NCBI RefSeq assembly: GCF_021535135.1
Contig: NZ_CP091036.1
Coordinates: 1,736,001 to 1,800,000 of the forward strand
Reading direction: 5' to 3'
From: Antarcticibacterium sp. 1MA-6-2
Lineage (GTDB): Bacteria; Bacteroidota; Bacteroidia; Flavobacteriales; Flavobacteriaceae
Length of the DNA: 64,000 nt
Made by a program: the position numbers and the translations under genes. Shown piece by piece: positions 36,894 through 47,118 of the stretch; the stretch's first letter is position 1, and every line of letters starts with the position of its first letter. The notes under the pieces are model-generated. The model did no database searches. It was not told where the DNA came from and worked only from the letters and a program-made list of their open reading frames with translations.

Positions 36894-38930
36894 TTATTCC
36901 ACAGGAAGGTGACTGTAATCCCTGGAGTATGTTTGCATTTGAGAAGCAAAATCTTTTGGCTGCTCAACGTCAATTGAAATAATCTCTCCGTCATCTCCTG
37001 TTTTTGGAACCAGGACAGGGTTTACAAAACCACTGTAAGGGGGAGATTTAAATTGCTCACTTCTTTTAAGCACTTCTTTATGGATCTCCTGATCAACCTT
37101 TACACCGTAATTCTCAACCAGGTTTTTAGCTGCTTCGTAATCTCCTTCCGACTTTATTCGCTGGGTCTCTTTTAGTAATTCTCCAAAAAGTTCACGCAGT
37201 CTTTGATAATCCTTAATGTTATAAAAGGTCTCTCCGTCCCTGCTAACTTTTTCAATAACTCCTTCTTTTTTTCCTTTTTCAAAAACCCAGGCACTTACCC
37301 ACTGCCTGTTACGCATATGTGCCTCTTCCACATCATCTCCAATGTTCAGCCTCCTTAGTTGGGTTACCAATCCATTTCTGATATACCCATCATAAGCCGC
37401 TTTTCCCGTATTCTCCCACGAATCGGTTAGTCCCAGCTCCTGAATTTTTGGATCCATTAAATAATAAAGTCCTACCAGGTCTGCCCTACCTTCCTCTAAA
37501 GTAGAAGCATAACTTTTTAATGTTTCTTTTGTTTCTCCCACTCCCGGGTTTAATTTTCCTGAGGCATGACCTACCACCTCGTGAAGTGCTGTGTGTAACT
37601 TATCGGCTCCCTGCCCGTACTCTTTCTCCAGTCTAATCTCTTCCTCATCATGTGCAAATTCTTCCAGCACTCCGCTGCTTCCTGCATTGTCATAAGCTTC
37701 GATAATATTCCCAAGGGATACAGATTTACTTCCGTGCTCTGCTCTAATCCAGTTTGCATTTGGAAGATTGACCCCAATTGGAGTGCTTGGAGAAGCGTCA
37801 CTAGCTTCTCCGGCTACTATAACAGTTTTATAGGTTACTCCAACTACTGAGTCTTTTTTATGCTCCTCCATCAAGGGAGCATTATCCTCAAACCACTGAA
37901 CATTGTCTTCCAAAACGCTCATTTTTTTAGACATTTCGAAATCTTTTATCTGTACGATATTTTCATAAGATCCCCTGTACCCAAGAGGGTCATTATAAAC
38001 CTCAATAAAACTGTTGATGTAGTCTATATTTCCTTCCGTAGCATTTACCCATGCAATGTTATAATCATCCCAGGTCTTCAAATCCCCGGTTTTGTAGTAT
38101 TGAATAAGTAAATCCAGCGCCTTCCCCTGCTGCTCATTTTCAGCAACACCACTCGCTTTTTCAAGCCATTTAACTATTTCGTCTATAGCAGGTCCATATA
38201 ACCCTCCACTTTTCCAGACCTTCTCCACCAACTTGCCATTTTCTTTTACCAATTTGGAATTAAGTCCAAAGGAAAGTGGTCTTGCAGGATCCGGAGATTT
38301 TTTCTTACTGTAGAACTCTTCCACCTCCCTGGCTGTTACATCCTCTCCATAAAAATTCACTGCAGAACCTTCCAGAAGACCTTTTGACTCATCCAGATTC
38401 ACCTTCTTGGAATCTATATCATTAAATATAACATCATAAGCTTCTCCCGAAAGTTGAGTATTGGTATCAGATAAAAGGCTATCAAAATATTCTTTTGAGA
38501 AGCCCGGCTTTATTTTATCATTAGAATAATGATGGTGAATTCCGTTAGAGAACCAAACTCTTTTTAAATAAGTCTCGAATTCCTGCCAGTCCTGATTGTC
38601 CTTTTCACCCTGGTAATTAGCATAGATATTTTCAAGAGCTGCTCTTATCTTTAAATTGTGCCTGTAATTTTGATCCCAAATTATATCCCTTCCTGCAAGA
38701 CCTGCCTGTACCAGGTAGTATACCAATTTCTGTTCCTTCAGGCTTAGATCTTCCCATCCGGGAATTTGATACCTAAGTATCTTTATGTCTGCAAATTCTT
38801 CGACCTTATAATCAAAAGTAGAATCTACCTCTACTTCTGCCTCAGCTAAATCTCCCTTTGTAGTTTCAGTTTTACAGGAGAAAAAAACAGGAGTTGCCAT
38901 GAGAAGCAATCCAATAAATTTTAATTTCAT
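36894..38930 (-). CDS. Dipeptidyl-peptidase III-like M49 lipoprotein peptidase
   Basis: Exported zinc peptidase of 678 residues with a lipoprotein signal (LLMATPVFFSCKTE). The zinc site HEVVGHASGKL (HExxGH) and the downstream EEGRADLVGLYYL (EExxAD) are the M49 hallmarks. Other conserved parts are YEDVTARE-like FYGEDVTAREVEEFY and RRLNIGDDVEEAHMRNRQWV. It probably removes dipeptides from oligopeptides in the periplasm. Monocistronic. Confidence 0.9.
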   Translation of the reverse strand: MKLKFIGLLLMATPVFFSCKTETTKGDLAEAEVEVDSTFDYKVEEFADIKILRYQIPGWEDLSLKEQKLVYYLVQAGLAGRDIIWDQNYRHNLKIRAALENIYANYQGEKDNQDWQEFETYLKRVWFSNGIHHHYSNDKIKPGFSKEYFDSLLSDTNTQLSGEAYDVIFNDIDSKKVNLDESKGLLEGSAVNFYGEDVTAREVEEFYSKKKSPDPARPLSFGLNSKLVKENGKLVEKVWKSGGLYGPAIDEIVKWLEKASGVAENEQQGKALDLLIQYYKTGDLKTWDDYNIAWVNATEGNIDYINSFIEVYNDPLGYRGSYENIVQIKDFEMSKKMSVLEDNVQWFEDNAPLMEEHKKDSVVGVTYKTVIVAGEASDASPSTPIGVNLPNANWIRAEHGSKSVSLGNIIEAYDNAGSSGVLEEFAHDEEEIRLEKEYGQGADKLHTALHEVVGHASGKLNPGVGETKETLKSYASTLEEGRADLVGLYYLMDPKIQELGLTDSWENTGKAAYDGYIRNGLVTQLRRLNIGDDVEEAHMRNRQWVSAWVFEKGKKEGVIEKVSRDGETFYNIKDYQRLRELFGELLKETQRIKSEGDYEAAKNLVENYGVKVDQEIHKEVLKRSEQFKSPPYSGFVNPVLVPKTGDDGEIISIDVEQPKDFASQMQTYSRDYSHLPVE

Positions 38931-39116
38931 GTTGTTTATTTTTATTTTTCTATGCTAAGAATATTGCTTTATAAAATTCTTTCAACCCTTAAAAAGAGTT
39001 TCAAATAAAGTGTTTCCAGGGCATATTTAAAATGATTTTCCCGCAAATGTACTAATTCGCGACTAGGAAATTAACTATATTAGCCTGTCCAACTGTAAAA
39101 ATAAATTTATCCCCTA

Positions 39117-40181
39117 ATGAAAATCTTGAAATATCTTTTCTTCCTTTTTTTAATTGTCATTATAGCAGGTGCAATTTATGTTGCTACCCAGGATGGTGAA
39201 TATCATATTGAAGAAACTACTGTTTTAGATGCCCCTGTTTCAGTTATTTTTAATGAAGTTAACAACCTGGAAAACTGGGAATCGTGGGGTCCCTGGAGAA
39301 GCGCTACCGATGATGAAGTTATAGAATTCAAGAAAACTACCCGTGGGGAAGGAGCAGGTTTTGAATGGAAAAGCGAAGAACTGGGAGATGGGAGCATAAC
39401 AACAACTAATGTTTTACCGGAAAATTCCATAGAACAACAGGTAGTGCACAATCCTACTTTTGCCGAATCCCAGGGAAGGATGTACTGGAAGTTTGAAGAG
39501 GTAGAAGAAGGGACCAGGGTTACCCTGGGATTAGAAGGCTCTCAAAGTTTTAAGGAGAAACTGGCCTTTGCCTTTCGGGATAATTCAATTACTGATATTA
39601 TAAAGCCACGCCTCGCAGCAGGTTTACAAAAACTGGATTCTACCGTACAAAACAGGATGAGCCAATACACTGTCAATGTTGATGGGCTTACCACTCACGG
39701 AGGAGGATTCTACATGTACTCCACAACAGCTTCTAAAATAAGCCAGATCCCGGTTAATATGCAAATTATGATTACAGAGGTGAAGAACTATATGGAAGCG
39801 AACAATATTTCGCAGCTGGGAGATCCTTTTGTAGTTTACAATAAACTGGACGAACAAAACGACAGTGCAATTTATTCTGTAGGCATTTTTACTCCCAGCC
39901 TGGTAATTACTCCACAGGACAGTAACATCCTTAACGCTATGATGCCCGTTCAAAAAGTAGTGAAAGCTACTTTAAAAGGAGATTATGAAAATCTTGAAGA
40001 AGCCTGGGACAGCACCTATACCTATCTCGAAAACAATAATTTAAGGCCTGATCAAGAGCGACAGCCTTTTGAAGTCTTTAGGACAGATCCCGAAACAACT
40101 CCTAATCCTGCCGAGTGGGTAACCGAAATTTATATCCCTATTGTAACTGAGGCAGCTACCACTTCTGAAATAGAGATATAA
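39117..40181 (+). CDS. SRPBCC domain fused to GyrI/AraC effector-binding-like domain
   Basis: A 354-residue protein with an N-terminal TM anchor (YLFFLFLIVIIAGAIYVATQ), a START/SRPBCC fold (EETTVLDAPVSVIFNEVNNLENWESWGPW; EGTRVTLGLEG) and a C-terminal GyrI-like domain (QIPVNMQIMITEVKNYMEANNISQLGDPFVVYNK). Both folds bind small hydrophobic ligands. Translationally coupled to crcB: the stop TAATG overlaps the crcB start. Function unknown. Confidence 0.8.
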   Translation: MKILKYLFFLFLIVIIAGAIYVATQDGEYHIEETTVLDAPVSVIFNEVNNLENWESWGPWRSATDDEVIEFKKTTRGEGAGFEWKSEELGDGSITTTNVLPENSIEQQVVHNPTFAESQGRMYWKFEEVEEGTRVTLGLEGSQSFKEKLAFAFRDNSITDIIKPRLAAGLQKLDSTVQNRMSQYTVNVDGLTTHGGGFYMYSTTASKISQIPVNMQIMITEVKNYMEANNISQLGDPFVVYNKLDEQNDSAIYSVGIFTPSLVITPQDSNILNAMMPVQKVVKATLKGDYENLEEAWDSTYTYLENNNLRPDQERQPFEVFRTDPETTPNPAEWVTEIYIPIVTEAATTSEIEI

Positions 40182-40552
40182 TGAAAAGTTTTTTCCTGGT
40201 TTTCTTGGGAGGTGGACTTGGTAGTGTTTTGAGATATTCAATTTATAGGGTAATGCAGTCTGGCGCCAACACTTCTATCCTCTCAACTTTAAGTGTAAAT
40301 GTGATTGGCAGTCTTTTCTTAGGATTAGTAATGGGTTATACTCTCAAAGAGAGTACAATTTCGAATAATTTAATTATTTTTCTAACTATGGGTGTTTGCG
40401 GTGGGTTTACCACCTTTTCTACTTTTGCGTTTGAAAACAAATCCCTACTGAGCACTGGAGAATACTTCACTTTTTTCCTTTATGCCTTTGGAAGCCTGTT
40501 GCTGGGTATTCTGGCAATCTTTCTGGGAATGTCCATTTCAAGATATATCTAA
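40181..40552 (+). CDS. crcB: Fluoride channel CrcB (Fluc)
   Basis: Fluoride-exporting channel subunit, 123 residues, four TM helices. Signatures GGGLGSVLRYSI near the start, LSVNVIGSLFLGL (pore Asn) and CGGFTTFSTFAFE (the TTFSTF phenylalanine box and Na+ site). Dual-topology Fluc proteins work as homodimers. No fluoride riboswitch can precede it because it overlaps the upstream gene. Confidence 0.94.
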   Translation: MKSFFLVFLGGGLGSVLRYSIYRVMQSGANTSILSTLSVNVIGSLFLGLVMGYTLKESTISNNLIIFLTMGVCGGFTTFSTFAFENKSLLSTGEYFTFFLYAFGSLLLGILAIFLGMSISRYI

Positions 40553-40753
40553 AATTTTCTCTAATCATCTTTAAGCGGAAGTAGCATTTAAAAAATTCTA
40601 ACTAACATAAGGTTTTTTGCAGATGGTCTCTAATTGAAATTTCTTCGGGTACTGTCTACAAGTAACTTAATAATACTATTTAACTATACTAGAGTAAGGA
40701 TTTTAGCCCAGGCTATAGAAATTTGAATTAAGTTTGAGCTGTTATTTTTCAAA

Positions 40754-41968
40754 ATGTTTAAGCGAATCTTCAGGTCGTATATTGGTTCTTTTAGTGGCCT
40801 TAGAAAAGAGGTATGGCTACTGGCGCTCATAACTCTTATCAATAGGGCAGGCACTATGGTTATTCCTTTTTTGTCTCTTTATTTGACAAAGAACAGAGGT
40901 TTTACGCTGGAAGAAGTGGGATGGATCCTTACCTTCTTCGGTTTGGGATCTGTGGCTGGTTCCTGGCTGGGTGGAAAACTGACCGATCAAATTGGTCATT
41001 ACAAAACCATGGCCGCGAGCTTACTGTTCTCCGGAGTATTTTTTATCCTATTACAATTCCCGGTGAGCTTTTGGGGAATTTGTACGGGAATTTATTTCGT
41101 GATGTTAGTCGCAGATGCCTTTCGTCCTGCTGTTTTTGTTGCTATTAATGCCTATAGCAAACCAGAAAATCGCACCAGATCTATAACCCTTATTAGACTT
41201 GCTATTAACCTTGGATTCTCTGCAGGACCCGCCGTGGGGGGACTAATTATCGCTGGTGCAGGCTACAGCGGGTTATTTTGGGTTGACGGGATTACCTGTA
41301 TCATTGCAGGATCTCTTCTTCTTAAACTACTTCATCCCAAAAAAGCTATAGAAAATCCTAAAGAGGTAGTGTTAAACCCACAGGCAGCGATGAAGGATTT
41401 TCCATTCCTGATATTTATTGGAGCAATGATCCTCTTTGGCTTTGTATTTCTCCAATACTTCTCCACCATGCCTCTTTATTACGCAGAGCGGCATTTTTTA
41501 TCAGAATTTGAAATTGGTTTAATACTGGGATTCAATGGCCTGCTAATCTTCCTGGGGGAAATGCCTCTTATAAAGTTTCTGGAAGGCAGAAATGTCTCTC
41601 ATCTATCTCACGTAATTTCAGGAACTCTACTGGTGGGACTAAGCTTTGTGGTAGTAGTTTTAACTGGATGGATAGGTATTCTAATTGTAGGAATGTTTCT
41701 CCTAACTATTGGAGAAATGATAGCTTTTCCTTTCTCAAACAGCTTCGCATTAAAAAGAGCTGAAAAAGGAAAACAGGGATCTTACATGGCACTTTACAGT
41801 ATAGCTTTCTCTATAGGCCATATATTTGGACACAACTCGGGAATGCAGCTAATTGGAAAATTTGGTTATGAAATTACCTGGTATGTTATGATTGTAGTGA
41901 GTCTGGTATCCTGTGGTCTTCTAATTTGGTCCATTGCACTCGCCAGAAAAGAACAACTAAGTTCTTAG
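40754..41968 (+). CDS. MFS transporter
   Basis: Twelve-TM major facilitator, 404 residues, preceded by a 200-base gap without visible genes. The motif A-like loop is GSWLGGKLTDQIGHYKTM between helices 2 and 3. NLGFSAGPAVGGLI lies in helix 5. The substrate is unknown; the pattern fits drug or metabolite exporters. Confidence 0.88.
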   Translation: MFKRIFRSYIGSFSGLRKEVWLLALITLINRAGTMVIPFLSLYLTKNRGFTLEEVGWILTFFGLGSVAGSWLGGKLTDQIGHYKTMAASLLFSGVFFILLQFPVSFWGICTGIYFVMLVADAFRPAVFVAINAYSKPENRTRSITLIRLAINLGFSAGPAVGGLIIAGAGYSGLFWVDGITCIIAGSLLLKLLHPKKAIENPKEVVLNPQAAMKDFPFLIFIGAMILFGFVFLQYFSTMPLYYAERHFLSEFEIGLILGFNGLLIFLGEMPLIKFLEGRNVSHLSHVISGTLLVGLSFVVVVLTGWIGILIVGMFLLTIGEMIAFPFSNSFALKRAEKGKQGSYMALYSIAFSIGHIFGHNSGMQLIGKFGYEITWYVMIVVSLVSCGLLIWSIALARKEQLSS

Positions 41969-41971
41969 TTC

Positions 41972-43377
41972 CTAAATCTTATAATATTTTGACTCATCCA
42001 GGTACTCCTGAATAATTTTATTATACTCCGGGCTTAGCTTTAAATCCAATGTTCCCGGAATATTGTACAGAGCTTCAAGATCGTCATAACCTGTTTTGAG
42101 AAGGTCTTCCAGGTAAAGCAGCGCCGTATAATAATCTCCGTCACGGGCGCTAAGGGAGATTATATTCATATATCCCTGTGGATTTTGCTTATCAAATATC
42201 GTTTGAAGAATAGCGGTAAAGATTAAAGGATCTATGGCAGCGTTTGCCTCTTTTAGATCATTAAAAGAATTAGATGCCAGATCCTGCAGGAGGCCCTGTA
42301 ACCGGAATGCCATTTCGGCTTCTGCCTTCTCCTTACTATTTTGTAACTCTTCCAGTTTCTTAATTTGACCATTCCACCAGCCCAGATTCTCAAAATTAGA
42401 AGTATATACGTCTTCATTAAAAAAGTACAAATACTGGTCCCTGTACTCTTCCTCTGTAAGAGCAGCTCTGTTATACTGCTTAAGCGTTGAGTTCTAAAGA
42501 CACTACTCTTTTTGATATCTTTCATTTTTTGTTCCAGCTCCTCTTGCTTTCCATACATTGCATATTTCGTACTCATTTTTTCCAGTAGTTGATATGCTTT
42601 ATAAAATTGCATGGACCCTCTTAACTGTTCGGCATATTGTAGTTCATTCTGGTAGATCTCTTCGGTAAGAGAAAGATCTGCGATTCTGCGTCCTTTAGAT
42701 ATTGACTGTAAAGTAAAAGTACCCAGTGCATTGCTAATTACCTCTATCCCCGGCCATTCCCTGCCGCCGTCAAAGAAGTAAGTAGTGGCAGGCATCCCTG
42801 ATTTGGAAAGATAAACAGCTGTTTCCCCAATAAGGAATTTTCTATAATCGTTATAACCCGCAAGCCCTACAAAAGAAAAATTCGCTCCTTTTTTAATAAA
42901 ATCAGTATTAATCCAGGTATCCCCTACTGCTATTACACCAGTTAGATTTTTTATAACTGCAGGCATTACACTGGCCACCCTCGCGCCTTCAGCAAGACTG
43001 GCTGCATAAATTTGATCCATGTCTACAGGGAGAAGGTTGAGAACACCATTTACAAGACGTGTGGCAACCTTAACATTGGAGAGCAGCGTACTATCCTTAT
43101 TAATGTGATTAGACGCTGCTAAAATATATCCCTGTTCCTCGGCAGGTTGACGAAATAACTGGTTAACAGTCCTGCCTCTTTTTTCAGGATCAAAGATAAA
43201 TAAGATTGGCCAGGTTCGATCGGTAGTAAAATTTATGGGAAGATAAAGAGAATAAGTTTCGGCTATACTATCATTTACAGCAACAGAATCTATGACCATA
43301 CCTTTGGTAAGCTTCATCTGCTGACCAAGCATTAAAGAGGTGCTAATAACGGCCAGAAAAAAACTGAAGTATTTCAC
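41972..43377 (-). CDS. Exported alpha/beta-hydrolase-like protein with helical C-terminal part
   Basis: About 467 residues after repair. Signal peptide (FFLAVISTSLMLGQQ), then an esterase-like N-terminal half (YSLYLPINFTTDRTWPILFIFDPEKRGR; ILAASNHINKDSTL; IYAASLAEGARVASVMP with a possible nucleophile Ser; VGLAGYNDYR) and an all-helical C-terminal region resembling TPR repeats. The frame breaks at 42478-42485 (GCTTAAGC); GCCGGC joins FRTQRRQYNRAALTEEEYRDQYLYFF. The substrate is unknown. The nucleophile elbow is not canonical, so it may be non-enzymatic. Confidence 0.75.
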
Positions 43378-43420
43378 TTGTTGAATTTTATACCACTAAA
43401 AATAGGGTTTTAGAGCCGAA

Positions 43421-43452
43421 CAAAAAAAGACTTCTTTTTGCTGAAGCCTTTT
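43421..43452 (-). terminator. Terminator after the DUF1328-like gene
   Basis: Minus strand AAAGGCTTC, short loop, GAAGTCTTTTTTTG: imperfect stem followed by T7. Confidence 0.6.
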
Positions 43453-43471
43453 AAAAAATTTGTACCGGAGG

Positions 43472-43669
43472 TTATTTTTTAATTCTCTCCATTCTCATAT
43501 TCTCAGTACCCGAAAAAAAGAATCTCGCCAATACTGAAATTATTAAAAGATCGGCAAAAATTAAAAATAGTACTCTCACTATTTCAATCCCTGCAAAAGA
43601 GATTCCTATAAAACCAATTAAACCTGTAAGCGCAGTAAGTACCAGAAATATTAGTGTATGTCGTTTCAT
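43472..43669 (-). CDS. DUF1328-like small membrane protein
   Basis: A 65-residue protein with two TM helices (LIFLVLTALTGLIGFIGIS and IVRVLFLIFADLLIISVLARFFF), matching the YtjA/DUF1328 pattern. A basic tail (ENMRMERIKK) follows. Function unknown. Confidence 0.7.
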   Translation of the reverse strand: MKRHTLIFLVLTALTGLIGFIGISFAGIEIVRVLFLIFADLLIISVLARFFFSGTENMRMERIKK

Positions 43670-43849
43670 ATTTTTTCCTTTTTTCTCAAAGTTAACTATA
43701 GAGTAGACGATACTTTATTAAATTAATTACAATTGAAATATGTTTAACTAAAGAATGTGGAGGAAGTGAAAATATGTTAACAAAAATATTTTACGATCCT
43801 GTAATTGAACATCAAAATGTTCAGGAAATAAGCATTCAAAAAAAAGTAG

Positions 43850-43857
43850 TACCTTTG
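43850..43857 (+). promoter_or_regulatory. -7 box TACCTTTG of the DEAD-box helicase gene
   Basis: Good TAnnTTTG match about 80 bases before ATG 43939. It implies a long 5' untranslated leader and shows that the open upstream extension from 43774 is not translated. Long leaders on DEAD-box genes fit cold-responsive control. Confidence 0.55.
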
Positions 43858-43938
43858 CCACTCGTTGCTAACTTCTCCTTAAAGCAACATTTCACAAGCC
43901 TGCTCCAAAAATTACTGAGCAGCATTTATAATCCATAC

Positions 43939-45204
43939 ATGACATTTAATCAATTAGAATTAACTGAACCTTTACAGAAGGCAGTTCAAAAAGCGGGATA
44001 TAAAAATCCTACTCCTATACAGGCACAATCAATACAAGCAATATTAGACGGAAGAGACATCCTTGGATGTGCTCAAACCGGAACCGGAAAAACAGCTGCT
44101 TTTTCTATCCCCACCATTCAGCTTTTAAGCCGAAATAACGGAACAACAGAACGCAAAAGAGCAATAAGAAGTCTTATCCTCACCCCTACCCGGGAACTTG
44201 CAATACAAATAGGTGAAAGCCTGGAACAATATGGAAGCTTCAGCAATTTAAGATCATTGGTGATCTTTGGCGGAGTACCTCAACATTCCCAGGTACAGGC
44301 ATTAAAGCAGGGAATAGACATCCTTGTAGCTACCCCTGGTTGGTTACTGGATCTTATGGACCAGGGTTATATTTCCCTTTCCCAATTAGAAATCTTTACA
44401 CTCGATGAAGCTGACAGGATGCTGGATATGGGATTTGTTCATGATGTCAAGAAAGTGATCAAAAAAATTCCTGCTAAACGACAAACCCTCTTCTTTTCAG
44501 CCACAATGCCCGACGCTATTTTAGATCTGGCTAACAGCATCCTGAACAATCCTTTAAAGGTGGAAGTAACTCCTCCTTCTTCTACTGCAGAAATGATTGG
44601 CCAGGAAGTTTATTTCATTGACAAAAGCAACAAGAAAAAGTTGTTAATAGATCTTCTGAAATCTGGTGACGAAGATAGAATACTGGTTTTTACCCGAACA
44701 AAACACGGTGCAAACAAGGTCGTAAAAGATCTTACCAAAACCGGGATAAAAGCTGAAGCTATACACGGAAATAAAACCCAGAATGCCCGACAAAAAGCAC
44801 TTAAGAATTTTAAAGATAAATCTACAAGAGTTCTGGTAGCTACAGATATCGCCGCAAGAGGAATAGATATAGATGAACTTGCACTGGTTATTAATTACGA
44901 AATCCCCAACATTTCTGAAACATACGTCCACAGGATTGGAAGAACAGGCCGTGCGGGAGCAAGCGGAAAAGCCATTTCTTTTTGTGACTATGAAGAGAAA
45001 GCTTATCTTAAAGACATTCAAAAATTAATAGATCAAAAGATCCCTGTGATAGAAGACCATTCTTATCCTATGGAAGTTTTTGAGGTGCCTGAGAAAAAAC
45101 CTCAGCAACAAAGAGGTAACAGGAATCAGCAAAGAAAATCATCAGGAGCAGGATCAGGACAAAAATCAGGAAGAAATAGATTTGAGCGATCAAAAAATAA
45201 ATAA
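43939..45204 (+). CDS. DEAD-box ATP-dependent RNA helicase (RhlE-like)
   Basis: RNA helicase of about 421 residues starting MTFNQLEL. Q motif [14 protein letters not shown], motif [12 protein letters not shown], Ia [53 protein letters not shown]. It ends in a basic, Gln/Gly/Ser-rich tail ([16 protein letters not shown]) typical of RhlE/CshA-type enzymes. I chose ATG 43939 because of the promoter and the absence of conservation upstream. The 3' end overlaps the methyltransferase gene by about 20 bases. Confidence 0.94.
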   Translation: MTFNQLELTEPLQKAVQKAGYKNPTPIQAQSIQAILDGRDILGCAQTGTGKTAAFSIPTIQLLSRNNGTTERKRAIRSLILTPTRELAIQIGESLEQYGSFSNLRSLVIFGGVPQHSQVQALKQGIDILVATPGWLLDLMDQGYISLSQLEIFTLDEADRMLDMGFVHDVKKVIKKIPAKRQTLFFSATMPDAILDLANSILNNPLKVEVTPPSSTAEMIGQEVYFIDKSNKKKLLIDLLKSGDEDRILVFTRTKHGANKVVKDLTKTGIKAEAIHGNKTQNARQKALKNFKDKSTRVLVATDIAARGIDIDELALVINYEIPNISETYVHRIGRTGRAGASGKAISFCDYEEKAYLKDIQKLIDQKIPVIEDHSYPMEVFEVPEKKPQQQRGNRNQQRKSSGAGSGQKSGRNRFERSKNK

Positions 45205-46090
45205 GGGACATTCTGAAAATTATTTTGGTGACTACCGGGATTTTTGGTGGAATAAAGATTTCGTCGATCTAACTGCACAACGGCTGGAACTCAATAAATT
45301 GGGTTCCGTGCTTGATGTGGGTTGTGGAAATGGACACTGGACCCGGATTCTTGCACCTTATCTTCAGAAGGAAGCTTCAGTAACAGCTGTAGATAGTGAT
45401 CCCAGATGGTTTTCTGAAAACGCTGAATTACAGAACTTTTTTTCAGCTACTGGAAATCCTTTTCAGCTTAAAAAAGGAGATGCGCAAAATCTTCCTTTTC
45501 CCGATGCTCAATTTGATCTGGTTACCTGCCAAACGGTGTTGATCCACGTTCCGGAGCCACAAAAAGCTTTAAAGGAGATGAAGCGGGTTTTAAAGCCCGG
45601 GGGAACACTTCTATGCGTAGAACCCAATAATATTGTACAAAGCCTTATAAAAACTTCTATAAGCAAAAACGAATCTGTTGAAGAGAGCCTGGATCATATT
45701 AAATACAAGCTTATTATAGAAAAAGGCAAGAAAAAGCTTGGCAAAGGAGATAATTCTTTGGGAGATCTCCTCCCCGGGATGTTTGCAATGGAAGATCTTA
45801 AAAACGTAGAAGTACGACTTTCAGACAAGGCGATCGCAATGTACCCTCCCTACGACAACGAAGAGCAGCTTGCAACGCTTAAACAATGGATGAAGGGTAG
45901 CTCCTGGAACTCTACCACCCAAAAAGATATTGACTTCTTTAGTGCTGCAGGGGAAGCTTATATGCAGTTCTATTTTGAATATCAGGAGAAATATGCCAAT
46001 CGCGATGCTCACATCATGGGTGCCCTGCAGAGGGAGCAATATCACGCTGCGGGAGGATCACTTATGTACCTGGTTAGCGGAATTAAATAG
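45182..46090 (+). CDS. Class I SAM-dependent methyltransferase
   Basis: About 302 residues, Methyltransf_11/25 type. SAM motif [15 protein letters not shown], motif II VDSDPRW, post-motif [45 protein letters not shown]. The TTG at 45182, inside the end of the helicase gene, gives [23 protein letters not shown], where conservation seems to begin. The substrate is unknown. The overlap suggests co-transcription with the helicase. Confidence 0.88.
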   Translation: MSDQKINKGHSENYFGDYRDFWWNKDFVDLTAQRLELNKLGSVLDVGCGNGHWTRILAPYLQKEASVTAVDSDPRWFSENAELQNFFSATGNPFQLKKGDAQNLPFPDAQFDLVTCQTVLIHVPEPQKALKEMKRVLKPGGTLLCVEPNNIVQSLIKTSISKNESVEESLDHIKYKLIIEKGKKKLGKGDNSLGDLLPGMFAMEDLKNVEVRLSDKAIAMYPPYDNEEQLATLKQWMKGSSWNSTTQKDIDFFSAAGEAYMQFYFEYQEKYANRDAHIMGALQREQYHAAGGSLMYLVSGIK

Positions 46091-46171
46091 AAGCACAGAG
46101 TTTTTTTCCCGTATTATAACCTGGGAAACCCTCAAAACCAATAAACACTACCTCTCTAAAATCAGAAAGAT

Positions 46172-46282
46172 TTAGCTGCTACAGGAATTGCATCTACAGG
46201 CTACACAGCAGCAATCCATACAATTCCCTCTGGTACAGGATTCACAGTTACACTTACAGTTTCTATTTCTAAGATCCTTCAT
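46172..46282 (-). CDS. Cysteine-rich micro-protein, metallothionein-like
   Basis: A 36-codon frame from ATG 46282 to TAA 46172. It encodes 11 cysteines (positions 9, 11, 13, 16, 21, 24, 25, 26, 29, 31 and 34), 31 percent of residues, arranged as CxCxC, CxxC, CCC and CxC, with basic and polar residues between and no aromatic residue. That composition fits a bacterial metallothionein-like metal-binding peptide. It sits alone in the gap between the convergent methyltransferase and the MarC gene. No Shine-Dalgarno sequence is obvious, which is common in this phylum. Chance cannot be excluded for so short a frame, but random AT-rich DNA rarely gives this density of Cys codons. Confidence 0.55.
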   Translation of the reverse strand: MKDLRNRNCKCNCESCTRGNCMDCCCVACRCNSCSS

Positions 46283-46353
46283 ATTACTTTTTTTAAATCC
46301 TTAATTATTAGACGAGCAAAGCCTTCTAATATTTCTATAAATTCTAATTTCCC

Positions 46354-47004
46354 CTACTCCTGGATATATGATAAAGAAGAAGGTCCTTCTGTTACAAAAA
46401 AAGCAAGTTTTACTCCTTCAATAAACATGCTGGTTCCAATAATGGCTATTATTAAACCCATTATCTTTTCAATAACAACAATCTTGTTTTTCCCTATCCA
46501 ACGAACCAAATATTCACTGGATATGAAAGCTAAATAGTTCATCCACATTATAAGGGCGATCATTGTAATTATAATTCCCATTTCAATATATCCCGCATTA
46601 GTGGTAAAATTCATAGCAGTTACAATAGTTCCCGGTCCTGCAAGGATTGGGATAGCGAGGGGCGAGACTGAAATTCCTTCGTTAAAGTTAATTTCAGTTT
46701 GATTGTCTATGCTGGACTCCTGTGCCCGTATCATTTCAAAACCCACGAAAAATATAAGAATTCCTCCTGTTATCTTAAACGCGGGAATAGTAATTCCGAA
46801 GAGTTCAAATACATACTTTCCTACTATAATAAAACCAGTCACAATGACAAAAGCAGTAAAAGTAGCCTGTTTTGAAATTTTCTTTTTCGTTACCCGGTCT
46901 GCTTGTTTAGTAAGACTGAGAAAAATAGGAATATTTCCGGCAGGGCTGTTAATGGCAAAAAAGCCAGTAAAAACAGCAATAGTAAATAACCAAAGATTTT
47001 CCAT
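46354..47004 (-). CDS. MarC-family membrane protein
   Basis: Six-TM protein of 216 residues. FFAINSPAGNIPIFLSLT at the N-terminus, ITGGILIFFVGFEMI and PLAIPILAGPGTIVTAMNFT are the MarC (UPF0056) signatures. It was once linked to antibiotic resistance; the true function is not established. Monocistronic. Confidence 0.9.
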   Translation of the reverse strand: MENLWLFTIAVFTGFFAINSPAGNIPIFLSLTKQADRVTKKKISKQATFTAFVIVTGFIIVGKYVFELFGITIPAFKITGGILIFFVGFEMIRAQESSIDNQTEINFNEGISVSPLAIPILAGPGTIVTAMNFTTNAGYIEMGIIITMIALIMWMNYLAFISSEYLVRWIGKNKIVVIEKIMGLIIAIIGTSMFIEGVKLAFFVTEGPSSLSYIQE

Positions 47005-47118
47005 AAGCGACTAATAATCAGGATATTTTATCCTCACCTAATTTTTGTGCAAAGCTAGTGTGAATTTTAATTTTTCCAAATAAGAGTGTACTTTTAAATT
47101 TCATAAAAAGAATGGTAA

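Noticed and set aside
40553..40753. Possible fluoride riboswitch near crcB
   Set aside because: This region is downstream of crcB, and upstream crcB overlaps another gene, leaving no room for a leader.
43774..43938. N-terminal extension of the DEAD-box helicase
   Set aside because: A TAnnTTTG promoter box lies inside it and similarity to the family begins at MTFNQLEL.
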